A DNA stretch of 64,000 bases from contig JBAJFE010000060.1 in assembly GCA_037903355.1 (NCBI GenBank), forward strand, positions 124,001 to 188,000, written 5' to 3'. The notes under the pieces were generated by a model that worked only from the letters and a program-made list of their open reading frames with translations, had not been told where the DNA came from and did no database searches. The number at the start of each line of letters is the position of its first letter. Positions within the stretch are counted from its first letter, which is position 1. Both the position numbers and the translations under genes were made by a program. Below, in pieces: positions 1-13,884 of this stretch. The DNA comes from Trichuris trichiura (taxonomy: Eukaryota > Nematoda > Enoplea > Trichinellida > Trichuridae).

Positions 1-3000
1 ATGGCTAATGTTAAGGATGCGTTCAGCCTGCGCACATTCAATTGTATCTACACTTTGTTGGGGAAAATGAGCGGGGTATTTGAAACAAAAAATTGATAGC
101 CTTGGTTTAATCGACGCCTAAAAAACTTAAAGCAAACCCCTTATTGAGGTATAAGGGTGGAATGACATTAGTAATAACAAGTTGATCAGGCCTAATGGGG
201 CCATTGCGTAAAAACTAGATGTAGTGAAAGAAGTTCAGTGTCTCTGGCAGACCATTACCTATCTGATTGTACCCAACGAAGGCATGACCACTTGACAAGC
301 TCCACTGATGCAAAAGAGAGCCTTAACTTCACACGTTTGAAACAAACAGAACATGCAAAGCGAAGTGCAGCGAATAGCGTTAACTTATGATCCTCCGAAC
401 TGAACAGGTCAAAGTAAGTAAGCGCGCGTCCTAGCTGAGGGAACTGTAGGTAAGGCAGGGTGAATTACTAAAACTTTTCTGCGCGTATTTTCCTAATGCG
501 TGGGGAATGACCAAGAAATGCGACGTCAGTCGTTTTTGCCAGAGCACCAATGTTTGCTAAAACATGAGCAACACCAATTTGAGCTTCATTGATTTATATA
601 CGGTGATGCTTTGTTGCTTTAACGCCGCTCATAAAGCTGCCTGATGCATCGCGTGACTAATGACAATTTCCCAGAATTATGCTGCAGCGACGTGACAGAA
701 GGGAAGTTGTCGTCAATCATCTTCGTGAATATTAGTAGGCAGCGGGAGGGAACTATGGTTATCAAAACGAGACTATAGTTTCTAGCAAATCATAAAATGA
801 ATCATGTCGTGAGCAGATTGGTCATAAAGTGATCGTTTGGGGCTGGCGCTTTTGCTTCAGCATTTTAGCAAACGTACTTGACTCCTGATTTACTGTGACA
901 ACGCTTCATTTATGACTCCAACTCTACAATATGCATATTTCATTTCGTCTTTGAATGGGAGGTATAGCCCTTCAAAGTTCGCCGCTTCTTCTTAACCGAC
1001 GTCCGTGCATTTGCTTAGCAAGTAGCAGTTTATAAAAACGATACGGTTGTGCAGCTTTCAGTTGGCAAAACACTTGGTGCAAAAGGAAGCACCTCTTAAG
1101 CTGAGTCCGACAGTCCCAATCATCAGTGCCAGACGCTCTGATTACCGCAGGCAGAATCAGCAATGAAAACGTAACCTATCGAAACTATCTATAAATTGGC
1201 AACCGCGCTGCACTATCAAGCAACAGAGTCAACAAACTATTAGAAGACTGAATGAATAATCCTGTAGGCTAATTCAAAAATGTCAGTGCTCAACTGCTTA
1301 CCACACGACAAATAGCCTGACTTGCGTAGAAAGTTCTGCACATTTTCAAAAGAGGAGGTATCCTGTTAAGAAACAGAGGATGCCCACTAGCTGACTGATC
1401 AAGTGGCAACTACTGCGCAAAAATGATCTATTCGATATTTTATCATTTTTAAGAGCTTATCTTCTCTCGGCGCCAGTCATGACAACAGTACATTGAATCA
1501 CTTCTTTCGTACACGCCGATACTGACGATTCCTACTAACCAAAACGTCGCCGTGCTGATCGGCCATCATCAGCATGAAAAAGACTAATTTCGTTCGCGAT
1601 AAACTTCATGGCCAAAGAAGTGCACCTTTTCTACATCCTTACGAAGTACCTTGACTGTATGGCCAGCTGTGTGCATGTTACAATGACGCTTCTACTCAAA
1701 CGCTATGGTTTACCAATGAAAAGTGTACCACCAAAATACGATTTGAAATTTCACTCGACAAGTTACCATTTTGAAGTTAATTACAATTGCTCTGCGACTA
1801 TACGTCGTCTATGGCGCTGTTAACATTGGCTAGCATCTACTACGGGCTGACTGATGATCTCCCTATGCATAGGATATGTTTTGAGAAGCGATTATGCGTA
1901 GTAAATGTCACTCTTAGAATCCTCATGTCGTCTAAGTGGGAAAACCTTAGGGTAAGAAGTAAGTCAGCAAGTTAGCGTAAGCAGGCGCATATTAAGCGTC
2001 TCTTAGCGAATCACAATTAAGAATCTGAGAAACGTGGGTATAAAGTTCACAATCTAACCCTGCTGTGCAACCTAGTATCTGACTTGATAGTAGCATAAGC
2101 AGAAACAAAAACCTTAAGACTTTTCGCTATTCCTGCTTCACGACAACTGAAAAATTTTTTCATTTACGACAGAGTACACGCAGACCACACAGTGCTTCCT
2201 CAGAGGACTCAAGGGCACGTATGATAAAAGTGACAGGAGGGAGGCCAGCACTACTGTCCAAAGCGACAACTGAATGCTTAATTCAGCAGAAAAATCGATG
2301 ACAGAGTGTGGGTCCAGGTCCGCGCTATGATGAACCAGGGCTGGCGGATAACTGAGGGAAATGACAATAGAAGAAAGACGGTCAGTTAAAAGTTAACGTG
2401 GGACACCGTTTCAATAAGTCCTGAACGCAGACGCAGGTTGCCAATCTCCGCATGCTCTTTGCTTGTCCTTGGTCAATTGTTCACTGGAATAATCGCAAAC
2501 GTAACCACCGTCCAGTTTGTCCTGAGAACTCAAGCATTGTTTCTAGAAATTTACTTTAACGAACTCGAGGGAAAATGTGGGACAACCAAGAAGAATTAGA
2601 CGTAATAATGAATCTACTATAATAAGTGTGCGTTGCTTGCAGCTGATCAGTATCTTAACTGTATCTCCTTCCTGTAAATCAGCGGGACAGCAATGGAATT
2701 CGAGTGAAAACGAGTCATTCAAATAATGTTTCAGGGAAGTCTGCGATAGATAGATAGACGAGTGTAAGTTGTGCTTATAGATAATTGTGACATTCTTCAT
2801 CTGTCCGCCTGATTTCACGTTCATATGCTTAGACGTATTTACTGAAGCTGTTTAACTGATAGCAAAGGAAATCGGATGCTTTGGTATCATGCATGGTATG
2901 AATACTCAGCCACTACGTGCACTCTATTTCCCCAACGACAGCTGTGTTTATCTTAATAATTATTAGCAGGCGCTGATGAATCTGAAGCCCAGACTGCCTG

Positions 3001-5270
3001 CAAGACCAGTTATTCAAACCGATGTTAAATATGACTTACTGCTGGTAATTAGTCTGGGAAGCTGGCAAGCAGCAATCTTTAATAGTATCTGTATGAACGT
3101 ATTGCAGTGGTTAATGTACCTTGAAGTCAATAGGTTAGATGCTAAATGTTCCAGTGACATACGATGCTGCCTTCTGGTAAAATCAATTGTTAGAGAATGC
3201 CAAGCCTAAGTATCACCAGCCGTAGACACCCAACCATCGAAACTGCACGTGTCATCATAATCTTGAGAAAAGCGCAACGCGTTTTGCAGCACAAAAACAG
3301 CACGCTGGCAGCGGAATCCGTAATGATACCTTCATAAAGCCTAGTCTTGTTTTTTGCAGCGCTCTTTTATGCTCAAAAAGTTTTAGCATGCTTCGCCATG
3401 CTCTACCTTTCTCGAAAAGCCTTTGAAATTAGAAACAGACCGCAGACGCATGCATTTTTAATGCACAGAGATGGAAGCGATGCAGCCTGTTCGGCGAGAT
3501 TCACGCAACAACAGTAATGTAATGAGATTATAATTATTTATACTAGTCAGAACATTTCCGGTTTCATCTCAGTATTGGTAAAGGCGAAAGGTTAAGCCAA
3601 CAGCTCACATGTTCGAAATCTGCGCCGGAGACACATAAAAGTGCCTACTGGTGCCACAGTAGCTGAAACAGGTTATCGCCAGGACGCTCCATTTGTGATA
3701 GGCCGAATTGATTTTAGCAATTTCTAACTACGTGAGCAAAAACATAGCTAGAAAATTCCTATTGAAATGACTTTCGAAAAGGTATTGGAGGTTATCTGGT
3801 AATAAATTTGTTTGTTTCAAGAGCAGGCATTTAATCTATGAGTTCAGCCTGCCAAATCAATCCTGCCCACCCTGCCCACCTTGGTCTGTGCGTGCACAGA
3901 AACGAAAGCGAGCAAGAATGATTTTAAATCCAAAAATGTTGTGCTAAACTGACTACTTGCCGTGTGATATGTATTTCAGCATACTACACTTATTAGACTA
4001 TCGATACTTGTGCACGGATCCATTTAAAGCAGGCCAAAAATTAATAACTCATTTGAACTAACCATGCGTGTTCACCCAAGGGTAAAAAACAATCTGCTCG
4101 CATTGCACGATTGGCAGAATCACAAATTTATCAGAACTTCTTGATATACTTTAGCAACACACATTCTCAGGGTATGCTTCCACCAGAAAGTTAACACAAT
4201 CTAATCGGATATTTCAAGTGCAATACTGGTCATCTCACAAAAGTAACAAACTGTTTTCGCTTCGGTATTCGCTCAGCAAAGTGAAGCTATCAGATACAAT
4301 TGCCAAGGTGCGATGCCAGAGAAATGAGAGAATATTTTATCTCTAACATAATTATCGTTCCGTCAGCTGAACAGCATTCAAGCGGCTACTAAGATATGGG
4401 AGCAATGCTGTTACAGTGTCACTGCATTCCAGACCCATTCTTTATACTGACGAAACGATTCGCTCGTAGTTGCGATGGTTCCGTCGGCAAACAAATTATG
4501 ACCAACTCATTTGCTACTACGGCGGCTGCGATATAAATCGATTCACTTCCTTCTATTAATAAAACTGGTTATCTATCGCAGTACTCTCAAACGATATGGA
4601 AAATCTGACAATACCTTAGGTCAAGTCAGCATCAATTTCCAAATGGCAAGTTATTTTTAAGCTGAAGTCACATTAAATGAACCGCAATTAAGGAAGATGC
4701 TGCTAAAGAAGTGCAGAACACTGCTGAACAAGGCATAGCTAATCTTACATCAGTTCAGCGCGTTCATCAGGACATAAAGAACTTTTACTCCACCTTAAGT
4801 TACCTAATACTACTTCAGTTTAAAAATGCAGTGTTACAAAAGTTTCCTGAGCATGCTGTTTTACGCTAACAATGCCTAGTGTCGGAGAACCGCATAATTA
4901 ACCGCTGCAATGCGATATTAAAATTTTCTAGCAGCTACTGCACCGCGGTCGCTTCCAGAATCTTTAACTTTCGCTTAGGTGATAGAAAAATCCAGTGGTA
5001 ACGTCGACTACCCAATGTACCACAGTCATTTTATGTAAATTGAGTTCTTTTCCACCGCAATATGACTTCGTAGTGAAAGTAAACATTTAAAACATTTGCA
5101 AGCCAAAAGCTATTTAGACGTAACGCTCAATACGCTGCGAAAGGTATCAAGTCACTTCCAATGCTCCAATTGTTTTGGCAAATGGTAAGAGACTTTCAAA
5201 TATTAAATGACAAAAATGGCTTTGGCCAAACCATTCTGTCCTTTTTGTGATTCGGCTTTTGCCACCCGGA

Positions 5271-5345
5271 CTTAAGTTGTACTACGTCTTCAGCTACCTA
5301 TCCGTATATATGGATAGGTAGATAAATACGTATTACAACTTAAGA
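5271..5345. repeat. Imperfect palindrome (hairpin) beside a TA tract
   Basis: The outer arms start with CTTAAGTTGTACTACGT and end with ACGTATTACAACTTAAG, and the inner arms are ACCTATCC and GGATAGGT around a short AT loop. A TA dinucleotide tract follows directly. This could be a tiny foldback MITE or a replication-generated palindrome. I saw no second copy in the window. Confidence 0.6.
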
Positions 5346-8300
5346 TATATATATATATATTACAGCTTAAGTCAACAGACAAAAAGAATTTTACTGAAGC
5401 CTGTCACCAAACGTCTATTATTCAAGCAAACTCACAATAATTCAAAGTGAATGGTCTTGTTTACAGGTAAATTCTTGCCAATTTATCTCGTATTTACTCT
5501 CCCGATAATAGATGTGATGATCACATGCCTGCCATTCCATTAATACTAAAAGAATAAGGAAGGTACCCGCACATGCGCGCGTTAAAATGAACCAAGGATC
5601 TTTGCGAATTTAGTAATAGCACTATTGATACGTTTAAAGTACTCCAACGTTGCTTCAGATGCTAACAACGTGACTACAGATGAGCAGCTTGTCTTGTTAT
5701 AAGTTAATTACAAGAATGAACAAAGAGAAACGGCATGTTCATAGATAATAGCAACCCCTGAACTTCCTAACATTCCGCGAATTTTGGAACTGATATGACT
5801 AAAGAAGCATAAATAGCTAAGTTACGAATAAATAAGCGCATTCGCATTAAAGGCTGCTGGAGCACAAAACGATTCTTATTACGCAGTCACTTTTGTTACG
5901 CTCTACATTCACGAAATGGCTAGACGATGCAAGTATAATAGCTGCGAGAAAGACTGGCAACCTATGCGAAGAGAATTTTCAAGTGAAAGTAAATAAATTA
6001 CGACCTTATCCACTTAGACTTGCATGGAATTGAAATGCACAGGCAAAGGCGCACTATGAAAGAAAACGAAGCATTTTCCAACTGTAAAACTAAACTAATA
6101 AATTAACTGATTGACCCTAACAATCAAAGCCTCATCGTATTTTGTGAAGATATGTCAAATCTTTCTTATGCATTTTTAAGCAGGAATCGAGTTATAAGTG
6201 CAGCAGCTTACGCAGAAAAGAATAATCATACAAAGTAACTTGAAATGAAGCAAATATATGCTTACCAACTTTCTCAGGAGCACTAATAGTTATGAATAAT
6301 AAGCTCAATGGGTCACTTGCATTACAGGTCGACATGGTAGCAAAACTTTCAGAATAATAATAAAACGTGATGGCACAAGCACGGACTGCCATAAGCGATA
6401 GCTCCAATGGCTAAACATTTGCACTGGTAGAAGTTTCTGACTAGAATGATAGAGGCAACGACTAAGTAATGCCATCAACAATAGTATCAACACTTTTTCA
6501 TCTTAAGCAAGTTCGCGCTTGCTTAAGGCAAATTTGACACTGAAAAGCCCTTATGTTGAATGGAAGTTTTAGACTTGGAATGATCTATTGGCAGTACGCA
6601 TAGGCAAATACATTCGACGTTTAAAAAAATTTAATAGCTGCTTCATAAAGCGACGTCCTATAGTTAGCAAATGTCCCAATTTTTTTGGTTTTGTTAAGGA
6701 ATATGGCTGCCTAAACTAGTTGGAAAGGTGGAGATTAATTTTATTAAGCAACATATCAGGAGACGACAACCGGCAAACAAGCGGCCACAACATACACCAT
6801 TCTGCTCTTTCACTTGATGAATAGTTCACTAGGTCAGCTTAAACCCATGGCTGACGATGTTGGCTAACTGAAAGATTACTTCTGCTCAAAAAGAATAAGA
6901 TGATTGTTTTCTTTTGACCAGATGATTGGCACGTTATAGCATATAATTCTTTATGATTAGACACAACATCTACCAGAACGGTCGCCTCATTTCTTCTCCA
7001 ATCTTGATGTCTACCCGAAATATGTGAAGGGCTTCAACTTTCAAAGTTGATACAAATTAATCGCGATTGCGTCCGTAAAACGAGTACGTTTTCCAACTTG
7101 TTCACTTTAACTAGGTGCGCTAGCGCGATTTACTGCTACTCCTCATGTTCACAAGTCAACAATAGTGCTCACATAGATATGAATGGCAGGCTTTACGATG
7201 AGATTCACCAAGAAACAGCCGCCTAAGCCAAACAAGAAGTGCCTTTCTTTAATATTTTTGCTTCGACGCCTGCTAAGCTTGCAGCAAACAGCAGGTGCAG
7301 AACGCAGTAGGTAAATCAAATTAAACTTAGTTCCAGAAATGAAACGAAGCTAGCGTTATGGATAAACATTTGAGTGTGGATTACCACTTGACAGCAACCT
7401 AGGTAAACAAATGCGCATTTTGTTACTGTTGCAACAAGTCATTTACCTTCTTCAACACAGCGGTGTCCATACTGAAACCTGTGGAAGCTGCCCAGTGCTT
7501 CACTAATACCTAACACTGCAGAATACCTGACCTGTCAGCATACACTTGGTTTCAGAATGAAGTGTAGATATAATTAGCCTCTCACATAAGACCCACTTTG
7601 CCGACCTCTATTTTTAAAAAAACTTTTTCAGCCAAGCAGGACTGATTCAGTCGCACAACAGGACCTGAAGAAACAAACGGCAGCAGAATATGAAATCAAT
7701 GCGAAACAACCCGTTTCGAACTATGGACTGTCGTTGAATAAACTCGCTGTAAAACTGTTAACATCGAAAAATTCTTCTCCTGCAAACTAGTTCTGACGTG
7801 GATGCGAGGCCGCACCGTATGCCCGCGAAAGAAGCAGTTTTTCAGCTCACGAGGAGAGACAAACAATCGAATAGCCTGCCAGCATGTTACGGATAAGGGG
7901 CAAACCGTCTTCGACGTAAGGCCACTTCTTATTGTGTTTAGAAAAGTAAGAAGTAAACTAAGGGACCAATCTTTACACAATCAAGGTAGAATTATTTTCA
8001 GGATAAACGATCGAGCTGCTACGGAAATACGTTCACTAGACGGCGTTTGTCCAGCGCTACAGTTATTTCAGGCGGACAAAAGAGAAGTGACGGAAAAGAA
8101 CTATTAAGAGACAGCGAAAAAGGGTGGTCTGGATTATTTAGTAGTATTGCTTCTTGGCTAAAAATCCGCTGAAGGATTTCACTTGTCCGTAGCAGCTTGT
8201 TAGGCTTTGAAAATTGGCTCCTTGCTTCGGCCTTCTGCTTTTACGGACACGTGAATAACAAATAAAGCTAATAGTTATGTATTTCTTTAATTATGTATTT

Positions 8301-10930
8301 GTGCAGGGTAAACGTTTGTCAAAACTGCTTCGTTCAGCCATGTAGCAGGAGAAAAGGAAGTCGGTTCAGGCAGAAATTGCTAAAACGAAGACTAATGAAC
8401 CGAACAAATCTGTGAAACGCCACATAAACCATGCGCCGTTTATTTTATTACTTCAGGGCACGCATTTATACATGCATATATGAGCGAAAATTACTTTAAA
8501 TTGAAAGTGCTTAACTTCTACACGCTTACAGATCAGTTTCGAATGGCAGCATCCCACTATCCCTGTCGCTTACTTTGAGGGAGGATAAACTCGATGGAAT
8601 ATCATCAGCGACACTGGAATCCTATCTGCAGTTGCTCAATGCAATAGTTCCTCTTTCGAAAAGGACGCAGTTTAGAAGCGTGGTCACCACAAATCAGCGA
8701 ATTTTTTTCAACTTGATGCTCAACTTTGTACAAACTATAGCAAAATAAACTTGTTAAGAACGCTATTTTTCAAAATGAATCAGCGAACGTTCGACGAAAG
8801 CTTGCATAAGCGTACGCTAACAAAACGAAATAGACGATTAAATCTAAAGAAGACTCGAAAGCGTAATTTACCTCACGTAACATGTAAAGCAGCGTCTTGC
8901 GCAGCAGGCGTAGATAACAAATCTGGCTGGTCGCTGCTCTACAGACGCACTTCTGTTCGAATGACATGAGCTCAAATATTAAAGTTTGCCTCCCGTCTCT
9001 CTACTCTTGCATTCTTGCTATCGATGACGCCATCGATCAAGCAATTTCTGTAAGTAAACAGTGGTGCAGACATTCTTCGCTTGGCTTTTTATCAAAACTG
9101 GTTTGTGATGAAAAGAAATGTTGAATCGACGTTCGTCACATAAAGCGCACTGCTCGAATATGCGTCTGACAGCGATAGGAGCCATGGTGTGACGACAAGA
9201 AGAGTGCACAATGGCGAAATAAAAGCATATTCATATGCGTCAGTGGCGGTTAAATGCCCATCAATGCCCGCATATGATAGTTTCCTGCATTGATAAGATA
9301 ATATTACTTTCTCTGCATCTTCCGCCTGCTGGATATGAATAGCTTAGCGATCGCGCTGCCTTCTAATTCTTCATGTCCCGTGAACTAGGTTAGGCTGAAG
9401 TTTTAATGCGTTACTACCAATGAAACATCTTACAATTAAGCAAATGATTTAAGAAAAGCGAACCTTTCAGTCGTTCGTATCGATCAACCTTTTGTAGTAG
9501 AATAACTGTTTGCCTACTTTGCTTTATTCAAAAAAACGTAAAACCATGGAAATTAGCATGGTGAAAGGCAAGACGACTGCAGCAACTTTTCCGTGAAATG
9601 CAACCGTCCGGCTGACATTTTTTTACAACCCGCTCGTTTACTTTGTCTTCCAAAAACTTAAGGAAACTACTCAACTCGTCATAAACGGTCACACTATAAT
9701 AACCAGTGGCTTGAAACAGTACTTTCAGGCGGACCAGAGCTTCTAGGTGTTTATAACCCCGAATTTGAATAGAACAATTCTTCAAAACTTTGGTAAATCT
9801 CATCTTCGTAGTAGGTGTAACAGAAATCAGGTCAGCAATTCGCCCTTCAGAGCTCACAACGTTTCAGCTGAAGGTCATCTTCGTAAATGGTCAATAAAGG
9901 ATGCTAGCAAAGGATGAGGGCAATAAATGCTACAAAGGCTGCTCCTCCAAAGCTTCAAATAAAACAAGAATACTGCACGCGTTTTTGTCTCGCTGTTCGC
10001 AGTTGTTAAATACAAGCTTGGTATTTCTACACTGCGTGATTTATGCTCGCGGTAGGAAAATGCCTTAATAAACCGAAAGGCACGGCAAGTTGCACTGCAA
10101 ATAGGCGGCACCAACTGAAATAGCCCACTACTCTTAGCCGAATTTTCCACTGAACGATTAGAACCGATGGATTCAGTTGATCACTTTCAGCCGCTGAAGT
10201 TTTTAATTGCTACGACTTCAGTAATCGAGCTGTTAATTCGAAATCATCGACGAAAGCGAACTGAGCTGAAGTTTTCATAAGCCTGCCATTTTTTTAAAAC
10301 ACTGCATCAGTTCAACATGTCGCAGGTCTACGTTTTAGGCAAACTGGTTAGTGGAGAAAGTGCAGAAAATGAGCAATTTAACTTTGTGTGAAGCTTCGTA
10401 GAGAAAATTTCTCTACGACAAGACAAAAAGAATTTTACAAGTTTCAACGGACAGCTCATTCAAACTTATCCTCGGTTTTACTTTTACAAACGTTTTCTTA
10501 ATTAATAAAAGGCAGTTATCCTTATTTCCTAGTTGAACTAAAGAACTCGCACAGTCTTATAAGAGGCCAAAATATTTCTAAAGGCGTGAATACTTTCAGG
10601 TCTCACACTGTTATGCTATGTGCGGTTGAATAGGAAACGCTGTACTACTTCCACGAAAGTATCAGCTGTTTTCCAATGCTGTACAATTAAAAGGTAATTT
10701 ACGGTTCTAGGAATCCTAGTCGTGCTGGGTTCGCTTAGTTTTAAACTTGAACAGGCAGCTTGCAAGTTTCCTGTTAACAACATGGCTGGCTTTCGTGGAT
10801 GATTGTTCAGCCCAGAGTACTACTTTCTAAAGCAAAGCAGTTTCTTAAATAAGTCACTGATGAAGTTAGTGATCGCTCAATACTACTAAAGGCTTAACAT
10901 TTTAGCTTGCTGATGAGAAATTCATTTGCT

Positions 10931-10981
10931 AAATGCTTTCATGTATTAAATACTTTCATGTATTACATACTTTCATGTATT
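10931..10981 (+). repeat. Three-copy 17-bp tandem repeat
   Basis: Three adjacent 17-bp units share the core CTTTCATGTATT and differ at one or two positions. It is a minor tandem repeat with no coding meaning that I can see. Confidence 0.8.
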
Positions 10982-12691
10982 AAATGGTTTCCCAAAAAGT
11001 TGAAACTTATTTTAAGACTTCTCATATTAATACAACTGTTTGAGCTCTAACGGTGTCTAAGAAAGGTTAATATGGAAACTGCAAATTCGTGATGTAGTTG
11101 ATATGTTCTGGAAAAGTATATAGTACTGTAACAGAAAACCTACCACTGCAGATGCGAGCTCTAAACTGAAAACAATTTTCCAAGGTAGAATAAAATTTGT
11201 TTTTTTAACTGTTCATGGGCATACCGTGGGCAAATCAACAGAGCAAGCCCGGGAAAATTCTTGAGCAGCTTACTTGCCAATACTTAATCAGCTATAAGTC
11301 ATTATAGCCGGCTGCACTTTTTTCGTTAAACAGAAAGATTAAAAGCAACGGATTGCCAGACAGTTACTCAGTAAGAAATAAACGTTTAAACATAGCAATT
11401 GCCAGTATTGCCAGCGCCAGGCGGTCGACTGCATACAGAAAATGTTTGCATGCCTCTTCAATGGCAACTGGTGCATACCGAAGCGTCTGTTGATCATAAC
11501 AAACTTTCAACCGTTTAGCTTAAATTGAAATGACCTATCTTCCCTGTCAGACACAAAAATAACTTTTAATTTTAGTATGCCTTATAAACGACACTCAACA
11601 TTTAAGGAATTCTGCCCGTGAGCAACCGCTTGCACGCTCTTGAATGCCCGTGGTCGTGAAATAAGGCAAGTTCTGAGTGATAGTTTTTACAATTCTAAGG
11701 CTGGCGAATGAGATTTTTGGAACAGCCGACGTATCTACGAGCATCCGCACTTCGGTACCTTACAAGTAACTCTATTAAGTTAAAAAGTTAAACGTTCCTT
11801 AGCTTCTCTAAGACGTTTTTCAGCGTAGCAAAATTTATCGCTAACAAAGTCCTGTATAAATAATCAACGAATTGACAGCCATCCGTTAATAAATATCAAC
11901 TGCTAATCTAATGCTGCTGAACAACAAGGCATTTGCCATCGCGTTTTGGTAAGCTGCTCCTTTCTTCATATTTCATTAATAATGTTAACGCTAATATTGT
12001 TTAGGTATTTTCACGTTTCTTTCTGAGTATCTAAGATCAATACTGGTAATCTTTCAATAAGGAAGCTTCATTTGATGCTCAAATGTTCTGTTAAAACTGT
12101 TGCAGGACCATGTTTTAATCGGAACACGTTAGGACATCTCTTTTTAGTTTTTATCCACGAAATCTGCAATCCACCGCGTGTGCTACCTGCGTTCGTCTCA
12201 CACAACGCTGAAGTTAACGCACCATTGAATGATTACTTTGAAAAAAGAATGTCTGTGGTGATAAGTCAGAGATGCAACATTGTGATGAACATGCAAACTT
12301 GACAATGACAATTCGCAAACATTCGTTGCAGATCTGCTGCCGAATCAGTACTAAACAACGTTTCTATTTCACCTTTTATCTTAAGTGCGTTTCCTTCCCG
12401 TCACGTAAGTAATAGCTTTTGTTTGATTACAATCAGTTTTCCACGGGTAAATAAGTTATGATGACCGTGATACAGGCTCCTTATATTTCTATCGCTTTGA
12501 TTACATTGATACGGATGACTAGCATTTACCACATTCGGAGTAGGTGAGAGCACTCTTCATACCAGCTCTTGCTGTGTAGTTTTCTTCACGGAAATGTGCC
12601 ATTCACTTACATAATTGTAGGCTATATTTAATTCGCACTGTGCATTAGTGCTGCAGAACCTATGAAAACAGACCGCCCCGAGTATAAAATA

Positions 12692-13882
12692 CAGTCGACC
12701 CTCGTTATCTGCGGGGTTCTATACAACGCGGTTCATCTGGCGTGAAATAGTGACGTCATCTTTTACACGGCAGTACACGAGATAGAGCCTAGAACAGTCA
12801 GTGGTTGCTGGAAGCGTTTGCTGGGAGACGCAGTCAGTGAATGCGAGGACTTAGGTGCCATCGATGAGAAGGTCATGGACGTAGTGAATATTGCCAGGGA
12901 GCTGGGAGGTGAGGGTTTTTCCGACATGATGGAAGATTATATCAGGGAGCACATAGAAGATTGTGGAAAACCGTTCACCAACGAGGAACTTGAGGAACTG
13001 ATGCAATCACCTATGGGCAGCGACAACAACATTATGGAAGATACAGGAGCTTAAACATCCTCGGATTGGACGCTGCAAAAGCTTACCAGTATTTTCCGGC
13101 AAGCGCAGGTCCTGAAGGATATGATTGCTAACTACGATCCATTCATGGAACGTAGCATCACGGCTACATGAAGAATAACGGCTTCGTTGAAGCCGCTGCA
13201 AGATTTATTCGATAAAGCGAAGAAAAGGCAGATACAGTTCCCTATAACAATGTTTTTAGATAAAGCTCCAGCAGCGGCGGAGCCTAACATTTTAAGGCGA
13301 GAAGTTTCGCTACCAACAAGTTCAGGAAACCGTAGAACTGACCGTTCTCCAGGAGATCTGCGCCCACCTACAGAAAGTGGGTAAATTGATTCATGATGCC
13401 CCAAACGTTTCTGCTGTACACGTTTTGCTCTATGTGAATGTGTTCTGTGTGATGTTCAACATTTCTGCTTAAGTGCGTCTATGTATTTTATATTTCGCCT
13501 GCTCTGTACCCATTCCGCGCACCATTACATCGCTCAGCTCATTACAGCGAGGCGTTTTTCAGGCGTTTAAAGAAAGAGCTTCTTACTTTCATCCCTTCTT
13601 GTATCTAATGGCCTGGACTCTGATGGTTAACCCCATTGGACAAGCGCAGTCTCATTGATGTCATTATCTCGTAGCTAGATTCCGTAGTACCAAGCCTCGA
13701 AGGATCACTAGGTACGATAACCGTTCCGGAATGAATTCAAGGGGACAGGACGAAATACGCAGCTAGAATATAAGCTATTTAGCCTTTTTCATAGGATAGC
13801 CTACGTAACGCAGAATTCAACTTAATGCGGTAAAACGCTCAAAATTTTGGACGAATTAACCGTGGATTACGAGGGTCGACTG
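12692..13882 (+). mobile_element. Tigger/pogo-family DNA transposon, internally deleted copy 1
   Basis: The ends are inverted repeats beginning CAGTCGACCCTCGTTATC and ending with the near reverse complement (ATTACGAGGGTCGACTG). They are flanked by TA on both sides (12690-12691 and 13883-13884), as expected for Tc1/mariner/pogo insertion. About 80 bp at the left end and 150 bp at the right end match the copy at 43890-44894 closely, so both belong to one family. The interior keeps only the C-terminal part of a transposase frame (12818-13054); the DNA-binding domain and the DDE catalytic core are missing. The copy cannot move on its own. Confidence 0.9.
12818..13054 (+). pseudogene. Tigger transposase C-terminal fragment
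   Basis: The 78-codon frame reads through GDAVSECEDLGAIDEKV, ELGGEGFSDM and TNEELEELMQSP. This acidic pattern is typical of the C-terminal tail after the DDE domain in Tigger/jerky-type transposases. The catalytic aspartates lie upstream in intact proteins and are absent here. Similar residues continue in another frame to about 13380, which shows decay by frameshift. The complementary N-terminal part of the same protein family survives in the second copy at 44235-44837. Confidence 0.75.
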
Positions 13883-13884
13883 TA

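Larger units (their letters stand above)
1..12691. other. Gene-poor region without recognisable genes
   Basis: I read this stretch in both directions and found no exon chain that I can assign to a protein family. Open frames are short (at most about 110 codons), have no recognisable motif and look like chance frames in AT-rich DNA. Visible items are a 75-bp hairpin near 5271, a (TA)n tract at about 5345-5361 and a three-unit tandem repeat at 10931-10981. I see no tRNA, rRNA or CRISPR signal. Genes with very short or fast-evolving exons could have been missed. Confidence 0.5.

Noticed and set aside
9528..9857. 109-codon open frame on the minus strand
   Set aside because: A leucine/valine-rich middle part looks protein-like, but I recognise no domain and found no neighbouring exons.
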